64,000 nt of DNA. Source: Metarhizium brunneum. Its lineage: Eukaryota; Ascomycota; Sordariomycetes; Hypocreales; Clavicipitaceae. Shown piece by piece: positions 49,977 through 59,962 of this stretch. Numbering within the stretch: position 1 is the stretch's first letter; every line of letters starts with the position of its first letter. Below the pieces are notes generated by a model that worked only from the letters and a program-made list of their open reading frames with translations, had not been told where the DNA came from and ran no database searches. The DNA is taken from assembly GCF_013426205.1 (NCBI RefSeq), contig NC_089425.1, positions 4,278,001 to 4,342,000 on the forward strand, given 5' to 3'. A program made the translations under genes and the position numbers.

Positions 49977-51367
49977 TGCGATGAGTGTTGGTTAAAACTG
50001 CCCAGTGCTCCTGAATTCCTGAATTCAGATGAGGCTTCTGAAGTCAGTTCCAAACCGCCGTCCATAAGCAGCGGTGATGTGCATGGACGCGTCGCGCAAA
50101 ATTTTGACGTTGAGGTGCAAGACCTAGACACAGCGAAGTCTCGAACAGCTAGCTAATGTTTAACAGCTGTCGCAAGATCTCGTAGCTCTCCAACGTGGAC
50201 CGGCTTGCCGAAGTTTTGCCGAGAGGCCGCGGATAATCTCACGTGATGTCTGCACTTACCTAGTAGGCAAAAGCCAATTCAACAACGAAGGATGAGAACG
50301 AAGCAGTCCATTCAGGTGGGGCTACGAAGTTATACTGTCAATCAAGAACTCTGGTGCCAGCAGTGTTCATTTGATTCTAAAGTGTGAATGTTAGTGGTTG
50401 TACGGAGTAGATTCCAAGATGCGTACATACTTTATGGAACACTCCGCATTTTTCCTGTCCTGCTTCGTACGTTGACCCAGTATCTAATGATAAACCAATA
50501 CCTGTAGTCAAGTACGGAGAGGTACTACGTACTAGCACTGAGTACATGCATGCAGTAGTATGGGGCACCAAATCCGGTGCAACAATTTCCAGCCCCGGCA
50601 AGTGGACCTCCCCAATCTCTGCAGATTAAACGGTTGGTTCGCAGCTACTAACGCTCAAGGCCAAGCATTCTCTTGGCAAACGCCTAGCGTGCTTGTTTCT
50701 GTGGGAGGTAAAAAGTAACAATCTGAACAGGTCGGGTGGCTGTCGCGCTTTATTATATACTATAATATAAAAAGAGGTAAAGAAGTTCTTGACCATTGCG
50801 CTTTAAAAATATCTCATGGTACCGGATGTTATTACTATATTCGCGGCATTGGTCGACAAAAATCTACCGTAGATCATCGGCTGTCTCCAGAATTGTGTTC
50901 CACTTCTCAGTTGATGGGCGGTCAAGCCAAAATGGTGTCGTCACTGCAATCCGTCACAATCTGGGAGACACATATTTTTTTTTTGACAAAGTTGATTCTC
51001 GATTTCAAATAACAGATTCCGTAACCTGCATGGTAGAACACATTCGTTACTAGGACGATGGATGCTCGTAGCAATGCTGCAGCAGATGCTGTCAGAAGCA
51101 CAGGGTAGAAGTACATAACAAACGCCATGCAAAGAACGTCCTCACGACGTTCTGTATCGCCATTTTGTGAGGCCTCGGTGAATGCCACTACATCGCTTTT
51201 TAACCCAAGAAGCCCATAACCTTTGTTTCCACTACCCAAAAACGCCGTAATTGCAAACAATTTCCAAAGCAAGAAAGATATTATAGCAGGGAGCGCCAAT
51301 GCAAGAAGTCGGGTATTAGCAATAATGATCAGGTAGAAAAACCTTGCTGAAGCGATCATTCGGCCGC
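49977..51367. other. Intergenic, cyp6 promoter side
   Basis: It holds the cyp6 upstream region and the 3' flank of the small coiled protein. GTACGGAG motifs occur at 50,400-50,410 and 50,512-50,520, and a short AT patch at 50,745-50,775. A hydrophobic minus frame at 50,922-51,449 overlaps the neighbouring gene and is not called. Confidence 0.45.
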
Positions 51368-51844
51368 TCACTCCATGCAGGGAGAGCTCCTGCGTCGACG
51401 ACCTGAGCGAAGTTCCTTCTCCGTCTCCATTAATCTGACTTGCGCCCACATGCGCATCGAGTTGTTGCCGCGCACTGCGTCACAGTTGAGGAGTTCTGTC
51501 AGGGCGCGTTTAATGCTCTCGTTGACGTCAAACAGGCGCTGCTCTTCAGCAGAGATGGCATGTATGGTTTCTTCGTCTAGAATTGTGCCCAGGGATCCGG
51601 GGCCAGCAGCGTCTCGGCCGCAGCGGGCCCGAGTGCGACCAAATTTACATTCACCGCTCCCCGAGTATCGCCTTGGTGATGTCGATATCGACGAAGTGCT
51701 GGATGATCGAGTTGAGACGCTCGTGACTGACGCCTTGCGCGGCCGAATCTGGTCGAGGTGGCTGGAGAGTTCCTCATGCTGCTCCTGCAGAAGCATGTAC
51801 TTTTGCAGAGCAAAGTTGTAGGTATGTGTCTTGCTCGAGGTCAT
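51368..51844 (-). CDS. Small unknown protein, coiled/charged, Ser-rich middle
   Basis: Single exon, 158 residues from the ATG at 51844. The N-terminal part (YNFALQKYMLLQEQHEELSSHLDQI) looks like a helix or coiled coil. A Ser/Thr/Arg-rich stretch (SVSTRSSSTSSISTSPRR) suits phosphorylation. The C-terminal half (ILDEETIHAISAEEQRLFDVNESIKRALTELLNC, then MRMWAQVRLMETEKELR) is strongly helical with heptad-like spacing. Composition is clearly protein-like and I believe it is a conserved small fungal protein, but I do not recognise a named family. An in-frame ATG at 51922 would add 26 residues. Confidence 0.65.
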   Translation of the reverse strand: MTSSKTHTYNFALQKYMLLQEQHEELSSHLDQIRPRKASVTSVSTRSSSTSSISTSPRRYSGSGECKFGRTRARCGRDAAGPGSLGTILDEETIHAISAEEQRLFDVNESIKRALTELLNCDAVRGNNSMRMWAQVRLMETEKELRSGRRRRSSPCME

Positions 51845-54800
51845 TTTGGCTTTGTCAGGAGAGGAAGCGTGGGGGTCGGTATGGGTGCTTCCCTTGGCTT
51901 GAAGGAGCGCAGCGAGAGTCAAGAGATTTGTTTGAGTCAGACACGGAGCTCTTTATAACAAGCCCATTGAAGGTGAATGAATGATCGGTCTTGGGCAACA
52001 GGCGGCAGGCGGTATACCATGAGCGGGGGGTTCGTTGCGACGATGCAGCACTGGATGGACGCAGCTGCAGAAGGAGCCCACTCTGTTCAGCCAGCGGATC
52101 TGTGTATCCACTAGTGCAGCAGGAAACGTGGTTGATGGCCTTTGCCGGTACGGAGTAGGCTGATATCAAATGGTATTTCTGTCAATCCACCGCCGCTTTT
52201 GCTTTTTGACGGAGGAAAAAAAGAGGATGATGACGGGAGGGTGTCTGGTGAGCAGGTGTAGCTGTCACCGTCTGCACGGAGACTTGCTGGGGGCGATTAG
52301 CCAGGGGGTGGGGACGGTCCGTGTTGGAAATGAGGCGTGCTGCGAATAAAACCATACATATGAATAGGGGGTGACGATCGGGTCAATTCTTCAATTCTGC
52401 CAAGGTCAGGGTATGTTTTCAGCTTTGAGAATCTAGAAGCAGAATGTGCAATATTAACAATGGGAAAATGTGGAAGATGGAAGGAGCAGGGGGGGGAATG
52501 CTTGAAAAAGGATGCACGGGAGGCGGGAGATGACCGGAGCTCGAGTGGGCATCTGGGTACAGCGACTTTGGCTCGTACTCTGACTTGTATTGACAGTCTA
52601 TGGGCAGAACATTGAATATTTGAACACCAAGACGTATACACTAATAACTACCTACATGGTATACTAGTGTATACTTTTCCATCAGCAGATACGGAGTATA
52701 TCCTGCCTCTTCTTCTCTTCTCTCTGCCGCAATGAACAGGCTGGCCAATGGCGTTGATGGCGGTGGCGACACTTGGACACTTTCTTTCCACGACACGACG
52801 GTAACGAGAGAAGCCCGGAACGGAGCTGAAGGCTCGTGAGCTGGATGGCGCTACCGCATGTTGGTATAGCGCAGGCGGTTGGGCCTTTCAGCCAGAGACG
52901 CAGAGATATCGAGATGCAGAGTACGGAGCAATCCGACCAGATGGCGAGCAATGGAGAGACCCAGATCGGGGGCGTAGGCGGTCCTCACAACACACCACCA
53001 GACGCGAGCTGCCACAAGCTGCCACTTGGGAAAGCGAAGGCCAGTCACTGTCACTGTCACTGTCACCCGGGGCTGGGGCCGGCCATTGGGCAACAGGGTG
53101 GTTGCGCGCTAGGCGGCACGAACTGAGGTGACGAGGTGAGGTGGTGAGGTGGTGGCACCGGTTGACTGGTTGACTGGTCCGTGGTGTCGTGATTTGGGTG
53201 GTATGCTTGTGGCGCCCGACTGGAACGAGACTGGTCCAGAATCAGGCCAGGGATTGTTTGGAGGGTGGAATATAAACTGCCCTGCCTGGGGACGTGACAC
53301 CTAGACGGACGAGCAGGACTGACCGGCTGCAGGTTCTTTTGGCTGAAGCGACGAGAAGAGGGAGGCCCGTTGGGGGACAAATCTGCAAGTGAGGTTCAGG
53401 TGACGGTGGTGAGAGTCTTGATATGTATTTGTACGCGCTCAGTTGAGGCAACGAAGAGACTCGGAACAAACACGGGTGTGCTACAAGTCTACAACATTTG
53501 CATCGCAGTACTCCGTAGTCCGTACGGAGTAGCGGTTCTTGGTACGTTGACGTGTTGAGCGGCTCATCATGTTTCGCAGGGAACAAGAGTAGCCACATTC
53601 CGTCCGTAGTGAGAGTACACAAGGCGCCGATTTCATCGAGACGTGGACAGCGTTTTGCAGCTGCTTCTAGAAGTTTGTTCATGGTATTTCGCTGGCCATT
53701 GGCTCTCCGAGCCTGTCTCCCGTTGCCACAGACCATGCTGTGTCTGGCACACAGCTGGGCACGATATGCTGTGATGCTAGTCCACAATATTGTAACGCCT
53801 TGTCCAGGTACGGAGTACGGTGGGCCCCAACGACGGCTTAATGCCGCCACGGAAATAGCGCAGTGTGATAGCATTGATGCTTAAAGAGGCGGAGCAACCG
53901 GCGACCGCACATGGGCAATCAAATCAACCCTGGCACGAAACATGCTGGGGAAATTATGCAATTCTGAAATCATGGCAGGCATGGGCCACGGAAAACGGAA
54001 AACGGGCCACGGAAAACGGCCACAAACGAAGCTTTGTTGCAATATTTGTGATTTGTGTGCAATACCAGACAACACGGCGTTGCAACAAGCAAACAAGACA
54101 ATGCCGCCATCGATGAACTGACTGGTCTGCGATCCAACCAACCCAACAGTACGTGCAGCCATGTCGAGTACTGCGTCAGAGTATGATGCCACCAGCCTAC
54201 CTCGTACATGGTAAACATGTCCCACCCATTGTGCCAGGCTCTCTTGTCTGGGTGCAGCCAGCGGCCCCATTGACCGACAGGATCGTCCAGCTCGCCTACT
54301 CTGTAGCTAGCTGCTAGTATTACCACTCGTCGAGAGTGAGACGTGATATGGCCCCTGCCAACTTTCAAACTTGCAGAAAATAAGACATCGATATGCTGAC
54401 CCGCTGGAAACGCGTGTCGCCTGGGTTCCAAATGATGGGGTACGCTCGTCCACGTTTCGTTTGCCAACCAGAACCACGGAGGAGGCCCGTTACCCATCAT
54501 GAATGAGGCCGCGAGAGCCTCTTTGATGAACAATTGAACACAACAGTATGACTCTGGAAAGTAGCTACCTTGTGGGGTCGTTTGCCCACGACCGGAACAA
54601 TGCCTGGCCTCTCCGTGGCATCATCTCACCAACTACTTACTCAAGTACCTAGGGGGAGGTATGTAGTCACTGTGATCAATAACTCTCGTCCGTCGTCCAT
54701 GACTTCACACACTGTTTCGCCTCCTCACAGACCGATGCGCGCCGCTACCGTCATGAGACAAGCCCCCGTCCCACACGGCGGATGGCGTCAACAGTAGGGA

Positions 54801-54995
54801 CCGCCGGTAATTAGGAGAGGGTGACGGCCTCCACAGCAAAAGACGGCAGTAATAATGACGCTCGCCAAAACAAATTTCAACTTCCCAACTTCCTTGCTTC
54901 CATATTCTGGCTGACACTTCCGCAGAAACTGTGGCCAAGAAAACCCCCGGGCTTCGGGCTGATCCTCCCACTATTATTATGCCATGACATGATCA
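51845..54995. other. 3.1 kb without a supported gene
   Basis: This region contains the densest set of the dispersed palindrome: near 52,147, 52,689, 52,920, 53,507-53,532 and 53,808. It also has short direct repeats such as GTGAGGTGGTGAGGTGGTG at about 53,136-53,154, GTCACTGTCACTGTCACTGTCA near 53,044-53,066, and ACGGAAAACGGAAAACGGGCCACGGAAAACGG near 53,988. Open frames of 187-210 codons on minus (53,242-53,874; 53,970-54,533) have no family match I can recognise. Confidence 0.4.
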
Positions 54996-56126
54996 TCATC
55001 TTCCCACCGTCCCATCAATTCTAGCCACCCTGCACAAGTGCATCGCCAGCTGGTCATCGAAGAACGGGCCATTCTGCTGCGATCGAGGAGGCACATCAAC
55101 GTGCAGATCCTCCACAGCCAGGTCTCGCTGTCTGCACACCTTCAGAAACGCCTGGTATGTCTCTGCATTTCGTTCGGTTGCCGATATGTATACTTGAACA
55201 CTTGGATACATCCTAAAGAGGTCTAAAAGAGTCGCGACCAAAGCCGGCATAACACGATCATCATACGTGATGTCAGCACCCAGTACGACATCGACTGGCC
55301 GGCCACCATTCCATTTCTCATCCTCTGTGCCAACCAGTGCGTGTCCCCATTTGATGTCCATCAGGGTGATTTTTGACGAGTCCTGGAGGCTGTTGAGGAA
55401 CAAATTATCCGGCAGGTTATTAATGACGTCGTCGGATCCATCCGAAGCAATTGCGTGTGCTGCTTGCAAATGCTTCACACAGAGTATAGACGGGTATCCG
55501 GTACCAGCACCCAACTCCAGCACGCGTTTTCCTGCGACAAGTGACGGATTTTGGCACAGGTATTGTCCCAATTGTAATGCCGCCTCCCAGGTCCTGTGGC
55601 CCGTAGTACCGCCCGCGGCAATTAGGTTTCGATTCTCGAGGAGTGTGATGCTCGGATGTGGAGCGGCCGCCTTTGACTGCGTCTCACGCTCAAGCAAGGA
55701 CAGGTGATATGTTACATAGCACTTCTTTTGCGCCGATACAGCATCTGGTGGCATGGGAGTGGCCAGAAGTGCCGATAGTGTGTTCATGATATCATCTGAT
55801 ACCGCCTTTGGGCCTTTGGTCAGAATGACCATGATTATGGCTTGGTAGCTTGAGAATGGATGTAAAACTACGAGGAGAAAACTTACATATCTATCCCAGT
55901 CGTCTATGGCAGACTCTATTCGGAACACAAGTTCCTTCAAAATTTTGATGCGATATCTGTCTGGGGGCCCGACACTACCCGTCTCATCACAAAAGATACG
56001 CTTGTAGATGTCATCCTGAACATCTTCCAAACGGAGGAACTTGTCTTGGGGATAGTCAAGAATGGACTCTAGCTGAAGGCATTGGTAACAGAACCGATCT
56101 ACCTCTTGCCTCCATGGAGGATCCAT
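54996..56126 (-). CDS. efm3: Protein-lysine N-methyltransferase, Efm3/EEF2KMT (FAM86) type
   Basis: S-adenosylmethionine-dependent methyltransferase of 349 residues, exons 56126-55887 and 55805-54996. The Efm3/FAM86 family trimethylates a lysine of elongation factor 2. Motif I is VLELGAGTGYPSI, preceded by GTTGHRTWEAALQLGQYL, and the family's post-I acidic site is ASDGSDDV; DVVLGADITYDD is the (D/E)xxY-like motif near the active site. The N-terminal helical part (YQCLQLESILDYPQD) is normal for the family. The 81-nt intron 55,806-55,886 (GTAAGT...AAAG) is a multiple of three and has no stop, so an unspliced mRNA would insert 27 mostly hydrophobic residues; removal joins WDRY to AVSDDIMN. Confidence 0.85.
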   Translation of the reverse strand: MDPPWRQEVDRFCYQCLQLESILDYPQDKFLRLEDVQDDIYKRIFCDETGSVGPPDRYRIKILKELVFRIESAIDDWDRYVSFLLVVLHPFSSYQAIIMVILTKGPKAVSDDIMNTLSALLATPMPPDAVSAQKKCYVTYHLSLLERETQSKAAAPHPSITLLENRNLIAAGGTTGHRTWEAALQLGQYLCQNPSLVAGKRVLELGAGTGYPSILCVKHLQAAHAIASDGSDDVINNLPDNLFLNSLQDSSKITLMDIKWGHALVGTEDEKWNGGRPVDVVLGADITYDDRVMPALVATLLDLFRMYPSVQVYISATERNAETYQAFLKVCRQRDLAVEDLHVDVPPRSQQNGPFFDDQLAMHLCRVARIDGTVGR

Positions 56127-56556
56127 GTTAGGCCAGAGTACCAGTCCATTTGCAGATGCCAAATTCAAGTTACAACAGTTGACGGCTTGAAAGCTCGCGT
56201 GCTCCTGCCTCGTCATGCCACCCGCGCGGAGACAGTGTGGGGTTCAACATCCCAAAATGGCAATGTAATTTTCCGAAACTTGTCCGGCGCATCACGTGGT
56301 TTTCCAGCGAAATTTTGTGCGACTAAGCAGCAGCCGGATTCCTCAGGCACACACATGCTTTTTGAATCCCCACACCAACGCACGCACAAACTGTTAGGGT
56401 TGGACCCAGTTTAAGCGACACGGGCGGCCGACGGAATTTTCGCCCTGGGTCAGATTTCGCTGGCCCTCTCGACCCTCACGGATTTGAAGTCACCACGCCC
56501 AACGCCCAGTCTCACCTCCGTCACCACCACAGAGACAACATCACAACACCGCAACC
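56127..56556. promoter_or_regulatory. Divergent promoter, efm3 / rps24
   Basis: These 430 bp separate the start codons of the EF2 methyltransferase and a ribosomal protein, so both translation-related genes may be co-expressed. The sequence ttagggttggaccc at 56,395-56,408 includes AGGGTT, resembling the TTAGGG-type box of fungal ribosomal protein promoters. A pyrimidine-poor CACCACCACAGAGACAACATCACAACACCG leader precedes the rps24 ATG. Confidence 0.6.
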
Positions 56557-57465
56557 ATGGCGGACAACGACAGCCCCGTTACTCTTCGAACTCGCAAGTT
56601 CATCCGTAACCCTCTGCTGGGTCGCAAGCAGATGGTCGTGTGAGTTTGAAAACCCCCCCTCTTCGATGGTGCCGCGCAATTTGAACGTCGACTTCACGGG
56701 GCCCAGCGTCACTATCTGCAATTTTCTCATGCGACAAATTCGACGACAAGACGAATAAAAAAAAAATATGGCCATTACCCGAGTCAACATGTTCAGCTCT
56801 CATAAGATCCTCGACGACTGAGAAGTGAACAAAATTTTCCAATTCACTTGGGGCATGCGCAGCGCAGACGGGCATACACATCATTCATCAACCCATCGGC
56901 TCAATGAGATTCCTAGCAGACGAAGCCATCGCCCCGTGAAATACGAATAAGGCCAAATTCTTGCGCGGCACGAGGAATGATGATTACGTGGGAAACAAAC
57001 ATGCCATGCTAATGCATCGAATAGTGACATCCTCCACCCCAACCGCGCCAACATCGCCAAGGAGGAGCTCCGCGAGAAGCTCAGCGGCATGTACAAGGTG
57101 CAGAAGGACCAGGTCCAGGTTTTCGGCCTGCGAACCCAGTTCGGTGGCGGCAAGACCACCGGCTTCGCCCTCATCTACGACTCCCCCGAGGCCCTGAAGA
57201 AGTTTGAGCCCACCTACCGCCTTGTCCGCGTCGGCATGGCCACCAAGCCCGAGCGTGCCAGCAGACAGCAGCGTACGTCGCCCGCACACCCCCTTCGGCG
57301 TGCAAGTCGTCGCCCGGAATCCACGCAGACTCGAGCATTTGCGCGAGGCAAAAGGCGGAACAAGAGTGCTAACATACCCCCGCAGGCAAGCAGCGCAAGA
57401 ACCGACAGAAGACGCTCCGTGGCACGGCAAAGGTCAAGGGTGCCAAGGCGAAGAAGGACAAATAA
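56557..57465 (+). CDS. rps24: 40S ribosomal protein eS24
   Basis: Small-subunit ribosomal protein of 136 residues in three exons: 56557-56639, 57025-57272 and 57386-57465. The protein starts [21 protein letters not shown] and contains the family core [41 protein letters not shown] and YRLVRVG, ending in a Lys/Arg-rich tail ([18 protein letters not shown]). The first intron (385 bp) is long for this genome, which is usual for ribosomal-protein genes. Phases agree at both junctions (V across the first, R across the second). Confidence 0.97.
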
Positions 57466-58063
57466 GCGTGACGTGCATCGTTGTAAAAACGGGGGCGATG
57501 GGCAAGGCTGTGTTGTGGCTGCGTCCGCGGATGTGTGGTATCAGCGTACCGCGGGGCGCTTGGATTTCTTGGGCATACGGGAAACTATGTTCACGAACCT
57601 CTGGGAACGCGTTCGGTTTTTTTGGGGGGACGGGCGGGTGAGACCACGGCTTCCATGGTCTTCCTTGACTACACTAGCATGAAATCAACGGTGTTTCGGT
57701 TTCGGACCAAAAATTACGATATATGTGGTTCACATAGTGCGAGCATCCCGGTGACTTGGGGCATGTGTGTGATGCCATGACCTTCCATGTAGTGTTTCTG
57801 GGCTGCAGTGGGTTAGCATTCGATGAGACTGCACGACGGTAGGTACCATGTGACCAAGGGAAATTAAAAAAAAAAAAAGAGCTGTATTCAAACAGCGCGG
57901 CTTGCCGTCCAGCAGCGGGTATCACGATATCTGCGCAAGCACCAAAACACCCATTTCATCCCACGGTTCCCACGCCCAATGGGCCCAAGTCCATACCCGC
58001 AATCAAATACACCAGACCATGCAGTCGTAAAAAACATTCATTCCTCATGACCAGCAAACAGCC
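57466..58063. other. Intergenic, tail-to-tail
   Basis: This is the 3' flank of rps24 and of the minus-strand CGWH protein. A poly-A run lies at 57,867-57,878. No gene is seen. Confidence 0.5.
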
Positions 58064-58648
58064 CTACATCAAGCCCAGGGCAAACACGCCGGCCAAACAC
58101 CCAACAACGACCCATACGGTGGCGGAATCCCCCCTCACGCCCTGGGCCTTGACGACGGGCACATGCCAGCCGCAGTGCTCGTTGCCGCCGACAGTATTGC
58201 AAGTATAGTACGTGAGCTGGCGGTAGCCCTGGCTCGCCAGGACGGCGTCCTGGTCCGGCGCCGGCGTCACGACGGGCGTGTAGGCCGGTATTGGCGCGGG
58301 GCCAGGCGCGTCTCGACGGCCGGCGCGGCGAGCGTCCGGGTCGCCACGTCCCTGGGCGTCGAGGCCGTGTGGTTGGTGATTGCCGCCCGCCCTTGTGTCA
58401 TGGTTACCGCCGAGCTCGCTCCGCCTTTGGAGAGGGTCGTGGGTACCGTCTTGACGGGGGGCTCTCTTGTACCCCGTGCCCGTGGGATCGGGGGGGAGCA
58501 CCGGCCCATGGCGTATCCTCTGGATGGACTCGTCGACGCCGGCGTCTCGCTCTGCGTGTGCGGGCAGCGACCACGAGAGGAGGAGGAGGGCGGCGAGCAG
58601 GATGGCGGGCCGCCGCCACGGCGATGTGTAGGGTAGGCGTGGGGACAT
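58064..58648 (-). CDS. Secreted or single-helix surface protein with CGWH motif
   Basis: Single exon, 194 residues. An N-terminal signal peptide (AILLAALLLLSWSLPAHA) is followed by a charged, Pro/Gly/Arg-rich region without Cys, then a conserved-looking block LTYYTCNTVGGNEHCGWHVPVV with two Cys, and a C-terminal hydrophobic helix (TVWVVVGCLAGVFALGLM) ending the protein. That layout fits a type I membrane protein or a GPI-anchored wall protein. Proteins ending in a Y-x-C...CGWH-x-P block recur in filamentous ascomycetes without known function; I state this from general familiarity, not a search. High G+C and low complexity in the middle make the exact start less important. Confidence 0.7.
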   Translation of the reverse strand: MSPRLPYTSPWRRPAILLAALLLLSWSLPAHAERDAGVDESIQRIRHGPVLPPDPTGTGYKRAPRQDGTHDPLQRRSELGGNHDTRAGGNHQPHGLDAQGRGDPDARRAGRRDAPGPAPIPAYTPVVTPAPDQDAVLASQGYRQLTYYTCNTVGGNEHCGWHVPVVKAQGVRGDSATVWVVVGCLAGVFALGLM

Positions 58649-59962
58649 GATGGGTCTGCTTATGCCCCGCTGGGATGGGAGGTTGATCTGCTCGGGTTGC
58701 CCTTTGCTGACGGGTCTTTCTTCTTCTTCTAGGAATCTAGTGTTTTATAGTATGCTCTGATGCAGAGGCCGGTTCACTCGGAGAAAGGGCGTACATCGGT
58801 TCTCGGAGGTCGTATTTGGCCCGGGCTGTGTGCCGTGCGGCAGTGTGGATGCCGAGACGAGATGTATCCCTCGCACCACCGTTCACGTATGTACGCGGAT
58901 AGAAAATGATGGGTGAATGCTAGGGCGGTTTAGAAGCGAGCATGAAAGATACGGATGTGGGAAAACCTCCCACGGCGGGAGGTCTTTGCCTTTTTACATG
59001 TCCGAGACTTCTCACGGCCGTCCGGGCTTGGGGGTTCACAAATGACTAACATTGAGGCACTGGTTTGACGTTGATTGGGGTCACATCCGATCACATGGCC
59101 CCCGTGGGACCTTCAAGTTGGGGACTAGAACTTACACCACCCACCACCAACCACATCAGACGACCAAGTCCCCTTCTTCAAAGACCCCTCAACGCCAACT
59201 TTTCCAACTTGTACCGAGTGCTCCGACAAGTCACCCCAGGCCCAGTGGTGTATTCCGCCACGACGGGCAATGCCACGCGCGCCCAACGCTGACACGAGTC
59301 ATCGATTTGACTGGAGGCGATGCGCCGTCCATTTGTCCTGGTGGCACCTCGGGACACTCTGGCCATGGACCCTCGAGGCACCAACCAGCTCGACTGCACA
59401 GCGATCTGGCCTGACCGCCCAGACTTCAGACATGTGCTCCTTTTTACTCTCCACGAGTCGAGTCGCTAAAAGGACGTCTGGACTGCCCAGGAACTCGGCA
59501 CCAGGCGCTCACGCGTCTTGGGTGCAAGGACGAGCTCGTCCCGCCACAGCTGAAGATGCCAAGACTTGACGGCTCGTGCTTACCCAGTAGATTTGGCCGA
59601 TCCCCCGCCTTTTGGCGCCGGTCACGATCGACTGTCCCTACCCAATCCAGCCGTTGTTTCAACCATCCGTCACGCACTACCCAACTTTGGCACGCCAAGC
59701 CTGAGTCCTCCCGTTCAAGCGTGAACCACCAACCACTCGCGCTATGTAGCCAGATTCTGAGGATAGACTGCTCGCGACTATTGTTAAATGAATCTCGTGG
59801 CTGACACGCCTTGTCTGCGATACGAATTTACAAATAATGCATGTACACTGTTTACCAACACCTGTAGCCCTATTATACACGTGGTATCTGGCAGGCCCCC
59901 AACGCCAAAATGTAATGTAATGCCGGAGCACTCCAATCCAAGGTGACCGTCAGTGACGGAAA
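58649..59962. other. Intergenic, 1.3 kb
   Basis: Upstream region of the CGWH gene and 3' flank of the coilin-like gene. Fragmented frames occur only. A thymine/cytosine run (TTCTTCTTCTTCT) lies at 58,717-58,730. Confidence 0.5.

Noticed and set aside
50922..51449. Minus-strand 175-codon frame with hydrophobic stretches
   Set aside because: It overlaps the better-supported small coiled protein in another frame, and the hydrophobicity comes from T-rich DNA.
53242..54533. Two minus-strand open frames of 210 and 187 codons
   Set aside because: They lie across short direct repeats and copies of the dispersed motif, with no domain, and competing frames exist on the other strand.
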